Source of the DNA: Niastella sp966211305
Lineage (GTDB): Bacteria; Bacteroidota; Bacteroidia; Chitinophagales; Chitinophagaceae
Reading direction: 5' to 3'
Length of the DNA stretch: 44,030 bases
Assembly (NCBI GenBank): GCA_966211305.1
Contig: CBIHPC010000031.1
Span: 1 to 44,030 of the forward strand
Under the pieces are notes generated by a model. The model did no database searches, was not told where the DNA came from, and was given only the letters and a program-made list of their open reading frames with translations. Shown piece by piece: positions 34,094-42,583 of this stretch. Position numbers and translations under genes: made by a program. Each line of letters begins with the position of its first letter. Positions within the stretch are counted from its first letter, which is position 1.

Positions 34094-34536
34094 TTATGTT
34101 ATATTTCTATTCCCGTTCGTTTACCGGTAAATTCTCGGCGAGTTCTCGGTTAAAAAGTAAAAAGTCCCACCTTTTTGTTTGAATTTTACAATCAAATAGC
34201 CAACGATTCGTCTGCCAGTTTAATACGCAGAACGCGGAACGCTTCAGTCTGAATGTTGGAGCGCCTGAATTTATTCGGAAAGCCTCAGTTGCGGAAAGCA
34301 GCGTTAAGCACTAAGCCTTACATCGCCGCTCCAGTCCGGATTTCGAGTTCTCGGATTTATTCGCGAAAGACACATTTCGGAAAGCAGCGTTAAGCGTTCA
34401 GCCTCTCATCGTCACATGCGATTATTGCCATATATGTTTGCCTGCACCCTTAAAAATTAGTTTTTAAAAAAATATTGCAACGTTATAGGGGTAACAATGC
34501 TCCTCGTTGTCAAATATTCTCAAACCAACAATTTTT
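34094..34536. other. Non-coding region upstream of the TonB receptor gene
   Basis: About 440 bases with no credible gene. It contains a duplicated unit of about 58 bp (34269-34326 and 34355-34413) and, close to the receptor start, an AT-rich stretch (34456-34490) that could hold a promoter, though no exact TAnnTTTG match was found. The separation and base composition mark the boundary between the fibre/Rhs array and the receptor operon. Confidence 0.5.
34269..34413 (+). repeat. Imperfect direct repeat of about 58 bp
   Basis: ATTTATTCG-GAAAG at 34269 and ATTTATTCGCGAAAG at 34355 each lead, about 14 bases later, into an identical CGGAAAGCAGCGTTAAGC (34292-34309 and 34378-34395) and similar sequence ending CATCG. 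The repeat period is 86 bp. No reading frame or hairpin explains it. Confidence 0.65.
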
Positions 34537-37008
34537 ATGATTCGACAGTTGATGCGTTTTTCTTTATTCCCTTTTTTAAGCTCATTGGGCTCCGGCAGCA
34601 ACCCGGACCTCAATCCTCAAAAATGGCTTGTTGCACCATCAAAAATAGCCCTGCGTTTTTGTGTGGCCTGTATGTTCATGCTTATGGCATTTGGTTCATC
34701 GCAGGCACAAACCGGCAAATTCAGCCTTAGCGGTTACGTTAAAGATGAATCGAACGGTGAAGTGCTTATCAATGCCACCATCACCATTCAACCCTCGGGT
34801 ATTGCCGTAATGACCAACGCTTATGGTTATTACGCTGTAACCCTGCCCGCCGGTAAATACACCATGATCGTTTCCTATTCAGGATTCAAAACATATCAGA
34901 AAGAAATTGACCTCAAAGGCAATACCAAAATAGATGCTTCGCTGAATGTAACCGCCGGTAAAGACATGCAGGAAGTGGTGGTCACCGGCGAAAAGCGACT
35001 GCGCCGTACCAATACCGTAGGTATGGGTATTCAGCAGTTGAGCGCCGCCCAGATAAAAAAGATCCCTGCTTTCATGGGTGAGCCCGATGTGGTGAAAGCC
35101 CTGCTGACCTTACCGGGTGTTACAACAGTGGGCGAGGGCGCCGCCGGTTTTAACGTGCGTGGCGGTAATGTTGATGAGAACCTCATCATCATGGACGAAG
35201 CGCCGGTATATAACTCTTCGCACCTGCTCGGTTTCTTCTCCGTTTTCAATCCCGATGCGGTTAAGAACGTTACCATGTATAAAAGCGCTTTCCCTGCCGA
35301 ATACGGCGGCCGTACTTCTTCGGTGCTCGATATCCGTATGAAGGAAGGCAACAACCAGAAGTTTGCCGTGAATGGCGGTATCGGTAACGTGTTCAGCCGT
35401 TTGTCGGTTGAAGGCCCGCTGCAAAAAGACCGCTCTTCCTTTATTGTGGCAGCCCGCCGTTCTTACATCGATGTGCTGGCAAAACCTTTCCTCAATGCGG
35501 AAGACCGTAACAGCACCATGTACTTCTACGACCTCACCGCCAAAGTGAATTATGAACTGAATGAAAAGAATACCCTTTACCTCAGCGGTTATTTTGGCCG
35601 CGATGTATTTGGTTTTGGCGATCAGGTAAATTTCAAATGGGGGAATACTACCGCTACCATGCGCTGGAACCACCTGTTCAATCGCAAGCTGTTCCTGAAT
35701 ACCAGCGTTTATTATTCCAAATACGATTATGCCCTGAAGTTTAAATCGGATGATGAAATTCCGCAGGGGTACGACTGGACCTCCAACATTCAAACCTACG
35801 GCGTAAAACCTTCGCTTACCTGGTTTGCCAGCAACAAGCATACGATCAAAACCGGCGTAAACGTCATCTATTATAATTTCTATCCCGGTAAAGGCGTAGC
35901 CACCAGCGAAGGCGATAAAGCGGAGATCGCTTTAAAACGCCGCTATGGTTCCGAAATGGCTGCCTTCCTTGAAGATACCTGGAAACTGAACCCTAAATGG
36001 CAGATCCAGGCCGGCGTCCGGTTGAACCAGTACCAGTACCTCGGTAAGACCTCTGTATATCATTTCAGGGATACTACTGCCAATGTGCGTAAACCGCTCG
36101 ACAGGGAAGAAGTGGTTACCAGCAAAAAACCGGTTACCGACTGGTTGTTCTTCGAGCCCCGCTTGTCATTGCGGTATGAAATGAAGAAGAACACTTTCTT
36201 CAAACTCGGTTACAGCCGCAGCACCCAATATATTCACCTGCTGAGCAATACAGCTTCGCCTACACCAGTCGACCTGTACTTCCCCAGCACCAACAACATA
36301 AAACCTTCCTTGACCGATCAGTACTCCGCCGGTTTTGTTACGCTGCCCAACGGCTGGCCGGTTGAGATCTCTGTTGAAACGTTCTACAAAAAGATGGACG
36401 ACCTGCTCGATTATATCGATAACGCCAATCTCGATCTGAACCAGTTGGTAGAAGCCGACCTGCTTACCGGTAAAGGAAAATCGTATGGTCTTGAGCTGGA
36501 AGTTAAAAAGGAAACCGGCAAATGGCAGGGTTGGGTGAACTATACCTTGTCGAGGTCGTTACGTAAAACCGATGGCATCAGCAAAAATGAATGGTACCTG
36601 AGCCGTTACGATCGTACGCATGTGATCAATAGCTGTGTGATGTATACGTTGAACGATAAATGGTCGTTCTCCGGTAACTTCACCTATGGTTCCGGTACGC
36701 CTACCACTTTCCCCGATACACGGTTAGATATTCAGGGTATGGCGATCCCGTATAATAGCACTGACAAGCGCAGCGAATTCAGATTGCCCGCTTATCACCG
36801 CCTCGACGTTTCTGCCACCATGAAAGGCCGTCAGGACAAGAAGTTCAAAACGGAATGGGTGTTTGGCATCTACAACCTGTATGCGCGCCAGAATGCCTAC
36901 AGTATCTATTTCCGCCAGAACAAAGACGATCCTTCAAAGAAAGAAGCGGTGCGTTTATCCATCATTGGTTCCCTGATCCCTTCTGTGACCTGGAATTTTA
37001 AATTCTAA
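34537..37008 (+). CDS. TonB-dependent outer-membrane receptor with carboxypeptidase-regulatory-like N-terminus
   Basis: ATG at 34537 is chosen over a TTG ten codons earlier; later ATGs at 34552 or 34672 are possible because the export signal lies at about residues 35-58 (ALRFCVACMFMLMAFGSSQAQ-type). Residues about 60-148 are the CarboxypepD_reg-like domain (LSGYVKDESNGEVLINATIT, DMQEVVVTGEKR). The plug follows (PDVVKALLTLPGVTTVGEGA, GFNVRGGNVDENLIIMDEAP, SAFPAEYGGRTSSVLDIRMK). Then comes a 22-strand-type barrel ending WNFKF, with the C-terminal aromatic expected for BAM insertion. Such receptors import siderophores, oligomers or other large ligands with TonB energy. The DUF4249-type lipoprotein 57 nt downstream is its usual partner, and a terminator closes the pair. 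The ligand cannot be inferred. Confidence 0.9.
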   Translation: MIRQLMRFSLFPFLSSLGSGSNPDLNPQKWLVAPSKIALRFCVACMFMLMAFGSSQAQTGKFSLSGYVKDESNGEVLINATITIQPSGIAVMTNAYGYYAVTLPAGKYTMIVSYSGFKTYQKEIDLKGNTKIDASLNVTAGKDMQEVVVTGEKRLRRTNTVGMGIQQLSAAQIKKIPAFMGEPDVVKALLTLPGVTTVGEGAAGFNVRGGNVDENLIIMDEAPVYNSSHLLGFFSVFNPDAVKNVTMYKSAFPAEYGGRTSSVLDIRMKEGNNQKFAVNGGIGNVFSRLSVEGPLQKDRSSFIVAARRSYIDVLAKPFLNAEDRNSTMYFYDLTAKVNYELNEKNTLYLSGYFGRDVFGFGDQVNFKWGNTTATMRWNHLFNRKLFLNTSVYYSKYDYALKFKSDDEIPQGYDWTSNIQTYGVKPSLTWFASNKHTIKTGVNVIYYNFYPGKGVATSEGDKAEIALKRRYGSEMAAFLEDTWKLNPKWQIQAGVRLNQYQYLGKTSVYHFRDTTANVRKPLDREEVVTSKKPVTDWLFFEPRLSLRYEMKKNTFFKLGYSRSTQYIHLLSNTASPTPVDLYFPSTNNIKPSLTDQYSAGFVTLPNGWPVEISVETFYKKMDDLLDYIDNANLDLNQLVEADLLTGKGKSYGLELEVKKETGKWQGWVNYTLSRSLRKTDGISKNEWYLSRYDRTHVINSCVMYTLNDKWSFSGNFTYGSGTPTTFPDTRLDIQGMAIPYNSTDKRSEFRLPAYHRLDVSATMKGRQDKKFKTEWVFGIYNLYARQNAYSIYFRQNKDDPSKKEAVRLSIIGSLIPSVTWNFKF

Positions 37009-37065
37009 CAGGAGAAAGAAAGCAAGTTTCAGTCGAAAGAAAAACATGACACAAAAAATTAAAAG

Positions 37066-37938
37066 ATGCGTACTAAAGTAATCAAATATATTTCTGTTGT
37101 TGTATTAGGGGCTTCATTGACGGCCTGTGAACGGGTGATCGACCTCGATATGCCCAAAGGCGAAGCATTACCATATGTCGATGCCTGGATCACCGATCAG
37201 CCGGGCGTACAAACGATCAAATTCCTGAAGGCGGTGGAATATCAAAGCGCCGGTGCTCCCGAAGCAGTATCCGATGCTACGATCACCCTTACAGACGTAA
37301 CTGCAGGTACTAGCTATCCTTTCACTTATCAAAACGGCGCTTATAATTACGATGCCGGCAGCGCGTCTATTGGCGTGGTTGGCCATACCTATAAATTGAG
37401 TATCGACTGGAAAGGGGAAAAGTTTGAAGCTACCGATGAATTGAAACGTCCTTCCATACTCGATTCGATTACAGGAGAATTTAAAGAGGAAATAGGGGAT
37501 GATAAAGCCGGTTATTACGCCAAACTGTATGCGCATGATCCCGTTGGCGCCGTAGATTATTGCTGGGTGCGTACGTATCGCAACGGAACGTTGAACTATC
37601 ATGTGGGTGAAATGCTGGCGGCCGACGGTTCGTTCGGTGGCGATGAAGGTATCAGTGATGGTTTTGCCTTTATTCCTCCCTTCAGGGATGGCATCACATC
37701 GGATCAGGAGCCATACCAGAAAGGCGATGTGGTGAAAGTGCTGCTGCGTTCTTTATCGAAACCTTCGCATCAGTTTATAGAACAAACGATAGAGCAGTTG
37801 ACCAGTGGCGGCCTGTTTGCCAAGGTATTGATGAACGTGCCGGCTAATGTGAAGAACCTGTCGCCAGGCAGCGCTACAAAGATCTACGGCTGGTTCGGTA
37901 CCGTAGCCGAAGTGTCGGCAACTAAAAAAATGGAATAA
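37066..37938 (+). CDS. DUF4249-type lipoprotein, partner of the TonB receptor
   Basis: 290 residues with a lipoprotein signal (YISVVVLGASLTACERVIDL, lipobox LTAC, Cys about residue 21) and the opening ERVIDLDMPKGEALPYVDAW typical of DUF4249 proteins. Extracellular beta-rich segments follow (ATITLTDVTAGTSYPF, GHTYKLSIDWKGEKFEATDE). Proteins of this family are encoded next to TonB-dependent receptors in Bacteroidota and are thought to sit on the cell surface as accessory ligand-binding subunits. Here it follows the receptor by 57 nt, with a strong terminator 31 nt after its stop. Some of the C-terminal region typical of longer homologues seems to be present (ATKIYGWFGTVAEVSATK). Confidence 0.85.
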   Translation: MRTKVIKYISVVVLGASLTACERVIDLDMPKGEALPYVDAWITDQPGVQTIKFLKAVEYQSAGAPEAVSDATITLTDVTAGTSYPFTYQNGAYNYDAGSASIGVVGHTYKLSIDWKGEKFEATDELKRPSILDSITGEFKEEIGDDKAGYYAKLYAHDPVGAVDYCWVRTYRNGTLNYHVGEMLAADGSFGGDEGISDGFAFIPPFRDGITSDQEPYQKGDVVKVLLRSLSKPSHQFIEQTIEQLTSGGLFAKVLMNVPANVKNLSPGSATKIYGWFGTVAEVSATKKME

Positions 37939-37968
37939 TAATAGCTGTTGGTTTTCAGGTTATATACA

Positions 37969-38002
37969 GGTCAGTAGTCGCGCGACTGCTGACCTTTTTT
38001 TT
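37969..38002 (+). terminator. Rho-independent terminator of the receptor operon
   Basis: The stem GGTCAGTAGTCGC / GCGACTGCTGACC (37969-37994, one mismatch) is followed at once by eight T (37995-38002). It lies 31 nt after the DUF4249-type gene. Confidence 0.9.
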
Positions 38003-38045
38003 AAGGCATAAAGGCAACAAGGCATAAAGGCATAAAGGCAATAAA
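38003..38045. repeat. Short tandem repeat AAGGCATAAAGGC
   Basis: Imperfect tandem copies of AAGGCA / TAAAGGCA directly follow the terminator T-tract. The rest of the gap up to 38262 shows only the promoter-like element at 38117 and no gene. Confidence 0.6.
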
Positions 38046-38116
38046 TTTAAGGCGACGCAAGATTACCTGTTAATCCCGGAATTCGCAAACCCACTCACCA
38101 CTCACCATTCACGCTT

Positions 38117-38147
38117 TTTGCCCTTTCGCATTATTACGTTAATTTAG
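38117..38147 (+). promoter_or_regulatory. Candidate promoter of the ethylene-receptor-like kinase gene
   Basis: TTTG (38117-38120), a 19-base spacer, then TAATTTAG (38140-38147), one mismatch to TAnnTTTG. Spacing is ideal for a Bacteroidota primary sigma factor. The leader to the ATG at 38263 would be about 110 nt. Confidence 0.4.
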
Positions 38148-38262
38148 GTCCGAAGTTTACAAAGTCACTCCCTGGTTAGGCCCAATCATTACATTCCCAA
38201 TCTGAATTAGTAGTAGCAGTCTTATTGTATTTGACCATACAGGTACCAAAACTTATTTTCAG

Positions 38263-39792
38263 ATGAAACAGGTTGCCGAATTTTTCAAAAAACTATTTGA
38301 TACCTCGGACTGGCCGCCGCGCTGGCATTGCGGTAAATGGACCGGATTTCATGGATGGTTGTACATCATCAGCGATCTCCTCGTATGGTCGGCCTATTTC
38401 GCTATTCCGCTCATTATCATCCGTTATATTTCGAAAAAGCACGACGCCCGTTTTATCAGGATCTATTTTTTATTCGCCGGTTTCATTCTCGCCTGCGGCG
38501 CCACCCATTTCTTCGACGCTGTAACCTTCTGGTGGCCGTTATACCGGGTAAATGCCCTCGTACGGGCCGTTACCGGTATTTTAAGCTGGATCACCGTTTT
38601 CTACCTCATAAAAGTACTGCCGGTGGCTTTTACTTTACGCTCCTCTGCCGAACTGGAAGCGGAGGTAGAGCAACGTAAAAAGGCGGAGGAGAAGTTCAGG
38701 AACCTGCTGGAAAGCGCTCCCGATAGTATGGTGATCGTAAATGAACAGGGCATTATTCAACTGGTGAATGCGCAAACGGTGAACATGTTCGGGTATACCC
38801 GCTATGAAATGATCAATGAGAAAGTTGGTATGCTCATGCCCTTGCGGTTCGAAGTACTCGATCATCTAAGAAGCAAAGGCATGCAGCGCGACAGTTCACC
38901 CGGCATCACGAAGGAAGAACTGACGGGTGTTCGCAAGAACGGCGAGCAGTTCCCTGTTGAAGTGTGTTTGAGCCCGCTGGTAACGGAAGAGGGATTGATG
39001 CTTTCCGCCGCCATCCGCGATATTTCCGAAAAGAAGTTGATGGAGAAAACCATTCGCGAAGCCAATATCAACCTCGAAAGAAAAGTGCAGCAGCGTACGG
39101 CCGAACTGGAAAGAAAGAACAAGGAACTGGAACAGTTTGCCTATGTGGCATCGCACGACCTGCAGGAGCCGCTGCAAACCACCTCGGGATTTGTACAGCT
39201 GCTGCGTAAAAAATACCATGGCCGCCTCGATTCCACAGCCGATCAGTATATCGATTATGTGGTACAGGCATCGGGCAGAATGAAGACGCTGATCAAGGAT
39301 CTGCTCGATTACTCCCGCATTGGCCGTGGCAATGAAAGCCACCAGGTAGATTGTAATGTGATCGTTCAGGAAGTGCTGGCCGACCTGCACAATGTAATTG
39401 TAGAAAATGGGGTATATATCAAAACCGGGCAGTTGCCCATGCTGCATAATGCTTTTCCTACCGAGCTTAAATCGCTTTTTCAGAACCTGGTGAGTAATTC
39501 CATCAAATTCAGTAAACCGGGCATAACGCCGGTATTACACATTGATGCGCAGCAAATAAATGGTTTCTGGCAGTTTTCGGTGAAAGACAATGGTATCGGC
39601 ATCGAGGAGCAGTACCTCGAAAGGATCTTTGTGATCTTTCAACGACTGCATACCCGCAGCACGTATGATGGTTCGGGTATCGGGCTGGCGCATTGTAAAA
39701 AGATCGCTGAGCTGCATGGCGGAAAAATCTGGGTACAGTCTGAACCCGGGGTAGGCAGTACATTTTATTTTACGATCGCCGATCAACACTGA
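38263..39792 (+). CDS. Sensor histidine kinase with ethylene-receptor-like membrane domain and PAS domain
   Basis: 509 residues. Three transmembrane helices (about 33-55, 65-90, 95-120) carry YIISDLLVWSAYFAIPL and FAGFILACGATHFFD. The residues required for ethylene/copper binding in Arabidopsis ETR1 (Asp25, Tyr32, Ile35, Pro36, Ile62, Cys65, His69) all have counterparts at the same spacing: D38, Y45, I48, P49, I75, C78, H82. A linker helix and PAS domain follow (about 134-255, FRNLLESAPDSMVIVNEQG). Then come a HisKA domain (FAYVASHDLQEPLQTTSGF, His in SHDLQ) and HATPase_c (NLVSNSIKFSK, DNGIGIEEQ, GSGIGLAHCKKIAELHGG). It should autophosphorylate on the HisKA His in response to a ligand of the membrane domain. 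No receiver is fused; the single-domain regulator at 40242 is a possible partner, though 449 bp away. Confidence 0.9.
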   Translation: MKQVAEFFKKLFDTSDWPPRWHCGKWTGFHGWLYIISDLLVWSAYFAIPLIIIRYISKKHDARFIRIYFLFAGFILACGATHFFDAVTFWWPLYRVNALVRAVTGILSWITVFYLIKVLPVAFTLRSSAELEAEVEQRKKAEEKFRNLLESAPDSMVIVNEQGIIQLVNAQTVNMFGYTRYEMINEKVGMLMPLRFEVLDHLRSKGMQRDSSPGITKEELTGVRKNGEQFPVEVCLSPLVTEEGLMLSAAIRDISEKKLMEKTIREANINLERKVQQRTAELERKNKELEQFAYVASHDLQEPLQTTSGFVQLLRKKYHGRLDSTADQYIDYVVQASGRMKTLIKDLLDYSRIGRGNESHQVDCNVIVQEVLADLHNVIVENGVYIKTGQLPMLHNAFPTELKSLFQNLVSNSIKFSKPGITPVLHIDAQQINGFWQFSVKDNGIGIEEQYLERIFVIFQRLHTRSTYDGSGIGLAHCKKIAELHGGKIWVQSEPGVGSTFYFTIADQH

Positions 39793-40241
39793 TCATTTGG
39801 CTATTGAATCGTAAGGCATCCTGTTATAAAAACGCTTTAGTCAACCTAACGTATAAGTGAAAATATATACATGGTAAAATTAATTATATTTTAATTCGGG
39901 TTTATATTTTATCTTTATAGAGTCCACATTAAAACCAGAAAGCATGTAACCCTTAGAAAATATACGGGCTTAAAATCTGCCGGTTTCCTTTTTATATCCT
40001 TGATTTATTCGTGAATGAGCCACCGGAAACTGCATCCAACATCCCCCGCTTCGTTTACCATTTGAACCAACAGGTTACTGTTTTAATAAGGTCACAAAAT
40101 AGAGAGGTGATTGCCCTGCAATCAATTAGTGAGGTATGTTTTTTACAATGTGTGTTTAAACTCTTAGCCATTATTGTTTTAAAACAATATACGCCAACCC
40201 AATAAATTCCCGTTTTAACCTATATTGAAACCATCTTTGTT
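39793..40241. other. Gene-free AT-rich gap between kinase and response regulator
   Basis: 449 bases. A 64-codon frame at 40011-40205 exists but has no good start context, no recognisable motif and no matching composition, so I do not call it. TATCTTTA at 39910-39917 is one mismatch from a -7 element but lacks a -33 partner. No hairpin with a T-tract was seen. Confidence 0.5.
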
Positions 40242-40673
40242 ATGAAGGTGAAACTAAACTGTATTTTGCTGATCGATGATGATGAACCCACTAACTTCCT
40301 GAACAAGATGGCTGTTGAAGAATTGGAGTGTACGCATCACATTAAGATCATCCCAGGCGCCCGGGAAGCACTGGAGTATTTATCCTGCTCTGGCCAGCCT
40401 GCGCCGTTGAACAAAGAATGTCCCAGTCCCGAGATCATTTTCCTCGATATCAATATGCCGGCTATGGATGGCTGGGAGTTTTTGCAGAAATATGAAGGGC
40501 TGCCCGAAGCGCATAAAAGCAGCATTATTGTGATCATGCTTACCACTTCGTTCAATCCTGAAGATGAATTGAAAGCCCGCAAAATACCTTCGGTAAAAGA
40601 GTTCAGGAACAAACCATTGACATCTGCTTTGTTGCAGGATATTTTGAAGAAATATTTTCCTGATAAGTATTAA
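40242..40673 (+). CDS. Single-domain response regulator (receiver only)
   Basis: 143 residues, one REC domain and no output domain. The acidic pocket is DDD at 12-14 (ILLIDDDEPTN), the phosphoacceptor is D69 (IIFLDINMPAMDGWEFL), the switch Thr is T101 or T102 (VIMLTTSF), and the conserved Lys is K124 (EFRNKPL). Such CheY-like or relay proteins are phosphorylated by a histidine kinase and act by protein contact. Neighbours are two orphan-type sensor kinases: the ethylene-receptor-like kinase upstream on the same strand and the REC-PAS-HisKA_3 protein downstream, convergent. Either could be the donor; the first is more likely by orientation. Confidence 0.9.
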   Translation: MKVKLNCILLIDDDEPTNFLNKMAVEELECTHHIKIIPGAREALEYLSCSGQPAPLNKECPSPEIIFLDINMPAMDGWEFLQKYEGLPEAHKSSIIVIMLTTSFNPEDELKARKIPSVKEFRNKPLTSALLQDILKKYFPDKY

Positions 40674-40689
40674 AACAGAGAATAGGTAA

Positions 40690-40817
40690 CAGTTTGTAGT
40701 TTGTTGTTTATGGTTTGTTGTTCTTTAAACGCGAGTTCAAAATTAATTGTAAACCTCAAAGCGCGGCAGCAACCACAAACCACAAACCACAAACCATAAA
40801 CCACAAACCACAAACTG
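40690..40817. repeat. Inverted repeat of heptad units between convergent genes
   Basis: The left arm at 40690-40720 (CAGTTTGTAGTTTGTTG...) is nearly complementary to the right arm at 40788-40817 (...AACCACAAACCACAAACTG). The right arm extends a tandem run of CACAAAC units (40771-40816). It lies between the response regulator (+) and the kinase at 40861 (-), where a bidirectional terminator would sit; the loop is about 70 nt. Confidence 0.6.
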
Positions 40818-40860
40818 TATCTGTGAATGACAAAGCAACAATCCAATCCATAAATACTTC

Positions 40861-42300
40861 CTATCCGGGTATTTCTATTTTAAGAACGCATCCTTTGCCA
40901 GGGGAACTGATTATTTCCATTTTTCCATTCTGCATTTCAACGCGGCTGATGATATTGTTCAGCCCGATTCCGCGGTTCTTTTTACGGGTATCGAAGCCAA
41001 CCCCATTGTCTTTTATATTCAGGTGAAGCCAGTTGCGCATGGTTTTTAGTTCGATCAGCGCCTCGGTTGCACCGGAGTGTTTCAATATGTTGTTCAACTG
41101 CTCCTGTACTATGCGGTACATGATGAGCTTTTTGTTGTTCGACATGTTTTCTATATGGTGATCGTTGGCCTTTATCCTGATCGTTAGTTCAGGCGATACC
41201 GTCAGGTTCTCTATCAGTTCGATCAATGCTTCTTTCAGCCCTATATCGCCAAGAGAAGGGGGCACCAGCGTTTTAGAAAGTGCGCGGATCTCATTGATGG
41301 CTTTTGTGATGTTCTCATAACTCTTGCTTAGCAGTTCCCTGCGATGGTCTTCTTCGTTCAATGCCATATCCACACACAGTTTGGCGGTGGCCAGTATCTG
41401 GTTGATATTGTCGTGCAGTTCTCGGCCTATTTCGCGGCGTTCCTGCTCCTGGGTTTGAATAGTGACCTGGGTAATGAGCTTTTGGGTTTCTATCTGGTTG
41501 CGCACCAGTTCTTCCTGCATTTTCTTTCTTTCGGTTATATCCATCATGGCGCCCAGGATGCGGTACGGTTTGTTGTGTTCCGTTTTTAAGATATACCCTC
41601 TGTCGTACACAAATTTATATACGCCATTGGCCGACTTATACCGGTATTCTTCCTGCCAGTGATCGCGGCCTTCCTTCAGGCATTCATCGATGGTTTGCAA
41701 TATGCGCTCGCGGTCGTCGGGATGAATATGCTGATGATGCCATTCAATGGTGTTTTCAACGTACCGCTGGTCGAACCCAAAGATCGATATAATGCCTTCA
41801 TTCCAAAGTACCTCATTAGTGCGCAGGTCCCAGTCCCAGATGGTATCGCTGGTTGCCTTAATGAGTGTGTTGTACCGCTCAAAATTCTCCACCACTTTTT
41901 GCAATATCTTTTTCCGTTCAATGCTGTATTGAATTGATTTGGCCAGCAGTTTGTCGTCGAATTCTCCTTTTACCAGGTAGTCCTGTGCACCCAGGGAAAT
42001 GGTGTTCAATGCCACCTGTTTGTCATCAAGCCCGGTAAGCACAATAATGGAAATATGTCTTGCTTCTTCATTGATACGCACAAAGGAGTTGATGCCATCG
42101 CTGTCGGGAAGGCTCAGGTCGAGAAAAATGAGATCGGGCTGGTGATTATGTAGTAATTGTAATGCTTCGCCGAGACGCTCGGCATGTAATATATTGTTAG
42201 TGGGAAGTTTACTTAACTTTAGGTATTCACGAAAAAGAACAAAATCACTTTGGTTATCTTCTACCACCAATATATTTAAAGGCTGGCTATTTGCAAACAT
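40861..42300 (-). CDS. REC-PAS-HisKA_3 sensor histidine kinase (NarL/UhpB-type)
   Basis: 479 residues, cytosolic, with no membrane segment. An N-terminal receiver (about 8-125) has the acidic pair near E14-D15, phospho-site D61 (LIFLDLSLPD), T89 and K111. A PAS domain follows (about 138-260, TSDTIWDWDLRTNEVLWNEG, ending MMDITERKKM). The HisKA_3 box is EQERREIGRELHDNINQIL with His295, then a HATPase_c domain (IVQEQLNNILKHSGATEALI, NIKDNGVGFDTRKKNRGIGL). The order receiver first, then kinase, suggests that an upstream kinase controls its activity or that it links two relays. The family usually phosphorylates LuxR-type DNA-binding regulators; none is encoded in this window. It is convergent with the single receiver and divergent from the glycosylase gene. 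Confidence 0.9.
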   Translation of the reverse strand: MFANSQPLNILVVEDNQSDFVLFREYLKLSKLPTNNILHAERLGEALQLLHNHQPDLIFLDLSLPDSDGINSFVRINEEARHISIIVLTGLDDKQVALNTISLGAQDYLVKGEFDDKLLAKSIQYSIERKKILQKVVENFERYNTLIKATSDTIWDWDLRTNEVLWNEGIISIFGFDQRYVENTIEWHHQHIHPDDRERILQTIDECLKEGRDHWQEEYRYKSANGVYKFVYDRGYILKTEHNKPYRILGAMMDITERKKMQEELVRNQIETQKLITQVTIQTQEQERREIGRELHDNINQILATAKLCVDMALNEEDHRRELLSKSYENITKAINEIRALSKTLVPPSLGDIGLKEALIELIENLTVSPELTIRIKANDHHIENMSNNKKLIMYRIVQEQLNNILKHSGATEALIELKTMRNWLHLNIKDNGVGFDTRKKNRGIGLNNIISRVEMQNGKMEIISSPGKGCVLKIEIPG

Positions 42301-42366
42301 AGCAATTTTTTGAGCAGTGTATTAGTAATATACTACCCCAGAGCTGTTAACCATGTTTTCCTGTAG

Positions 42367-42415
42367 GTGAAATTATATTTTTTGCAGTTCCTGCAATAAA
42401 AATTATACGTTTCAC
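42367..42415. promoter_or_regulatory. 49-bp imperfect palindrome in a divergent intergenic region
   Basis: The sequence is symmetric around GCAG-TTC-CTGC: GTGAAA at the left end pairs with TTTCAC at the right, and TATATTTTTTGCAG pairs with CTGCAATAAAAATTATA, with two looped bases. It lies 67 bp upstream of the kinase start (-) and 169 bp upstream of the glycosylase start (+). It could be an operator or an RNA hairpin; no T-tract is placed for termination. Confidence 0.45.
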
Positions 42416-42583
42416 CCTGCTACCTGTAACCGGGTGTAATCTACTTCATTTATGCAAATTTTTTCGCATAATCATGCATTATTAATAAAGGGAATCACTT
42501 ATCAGGTTTAAAAAAATAGATAATTTGTATATGTGTTATTTACGCGGATACCCAATTCCCCCAATTCGTTATTTTTGCTGATT

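Noticed and set aside
35110..35841. 243-codon antisense frame inside the TonB receptor gene
   Set aside because: Shadow of a strongly coding plus-strand gene; the translation has no family pattern.
38896..39447. 183-codon antisense frame inside the ethylene-receptor-like kinase gene
   Set aside because: Fully covered by the PAS and HisKA coding region on the plus strand; composition is that of a reverse-frame shadow.
40011..40205. 64-codon frame between the kinase and response regulator genes
   Set aside because: Weak start, no motif, no signal peptide, and composition like the surrounding non-coding DNA.
40771..40816. Possible CRISPR array in the CACAAAC repeats
   Set aside because: Units of 7 bp without spacers; a simple tandem repeat.
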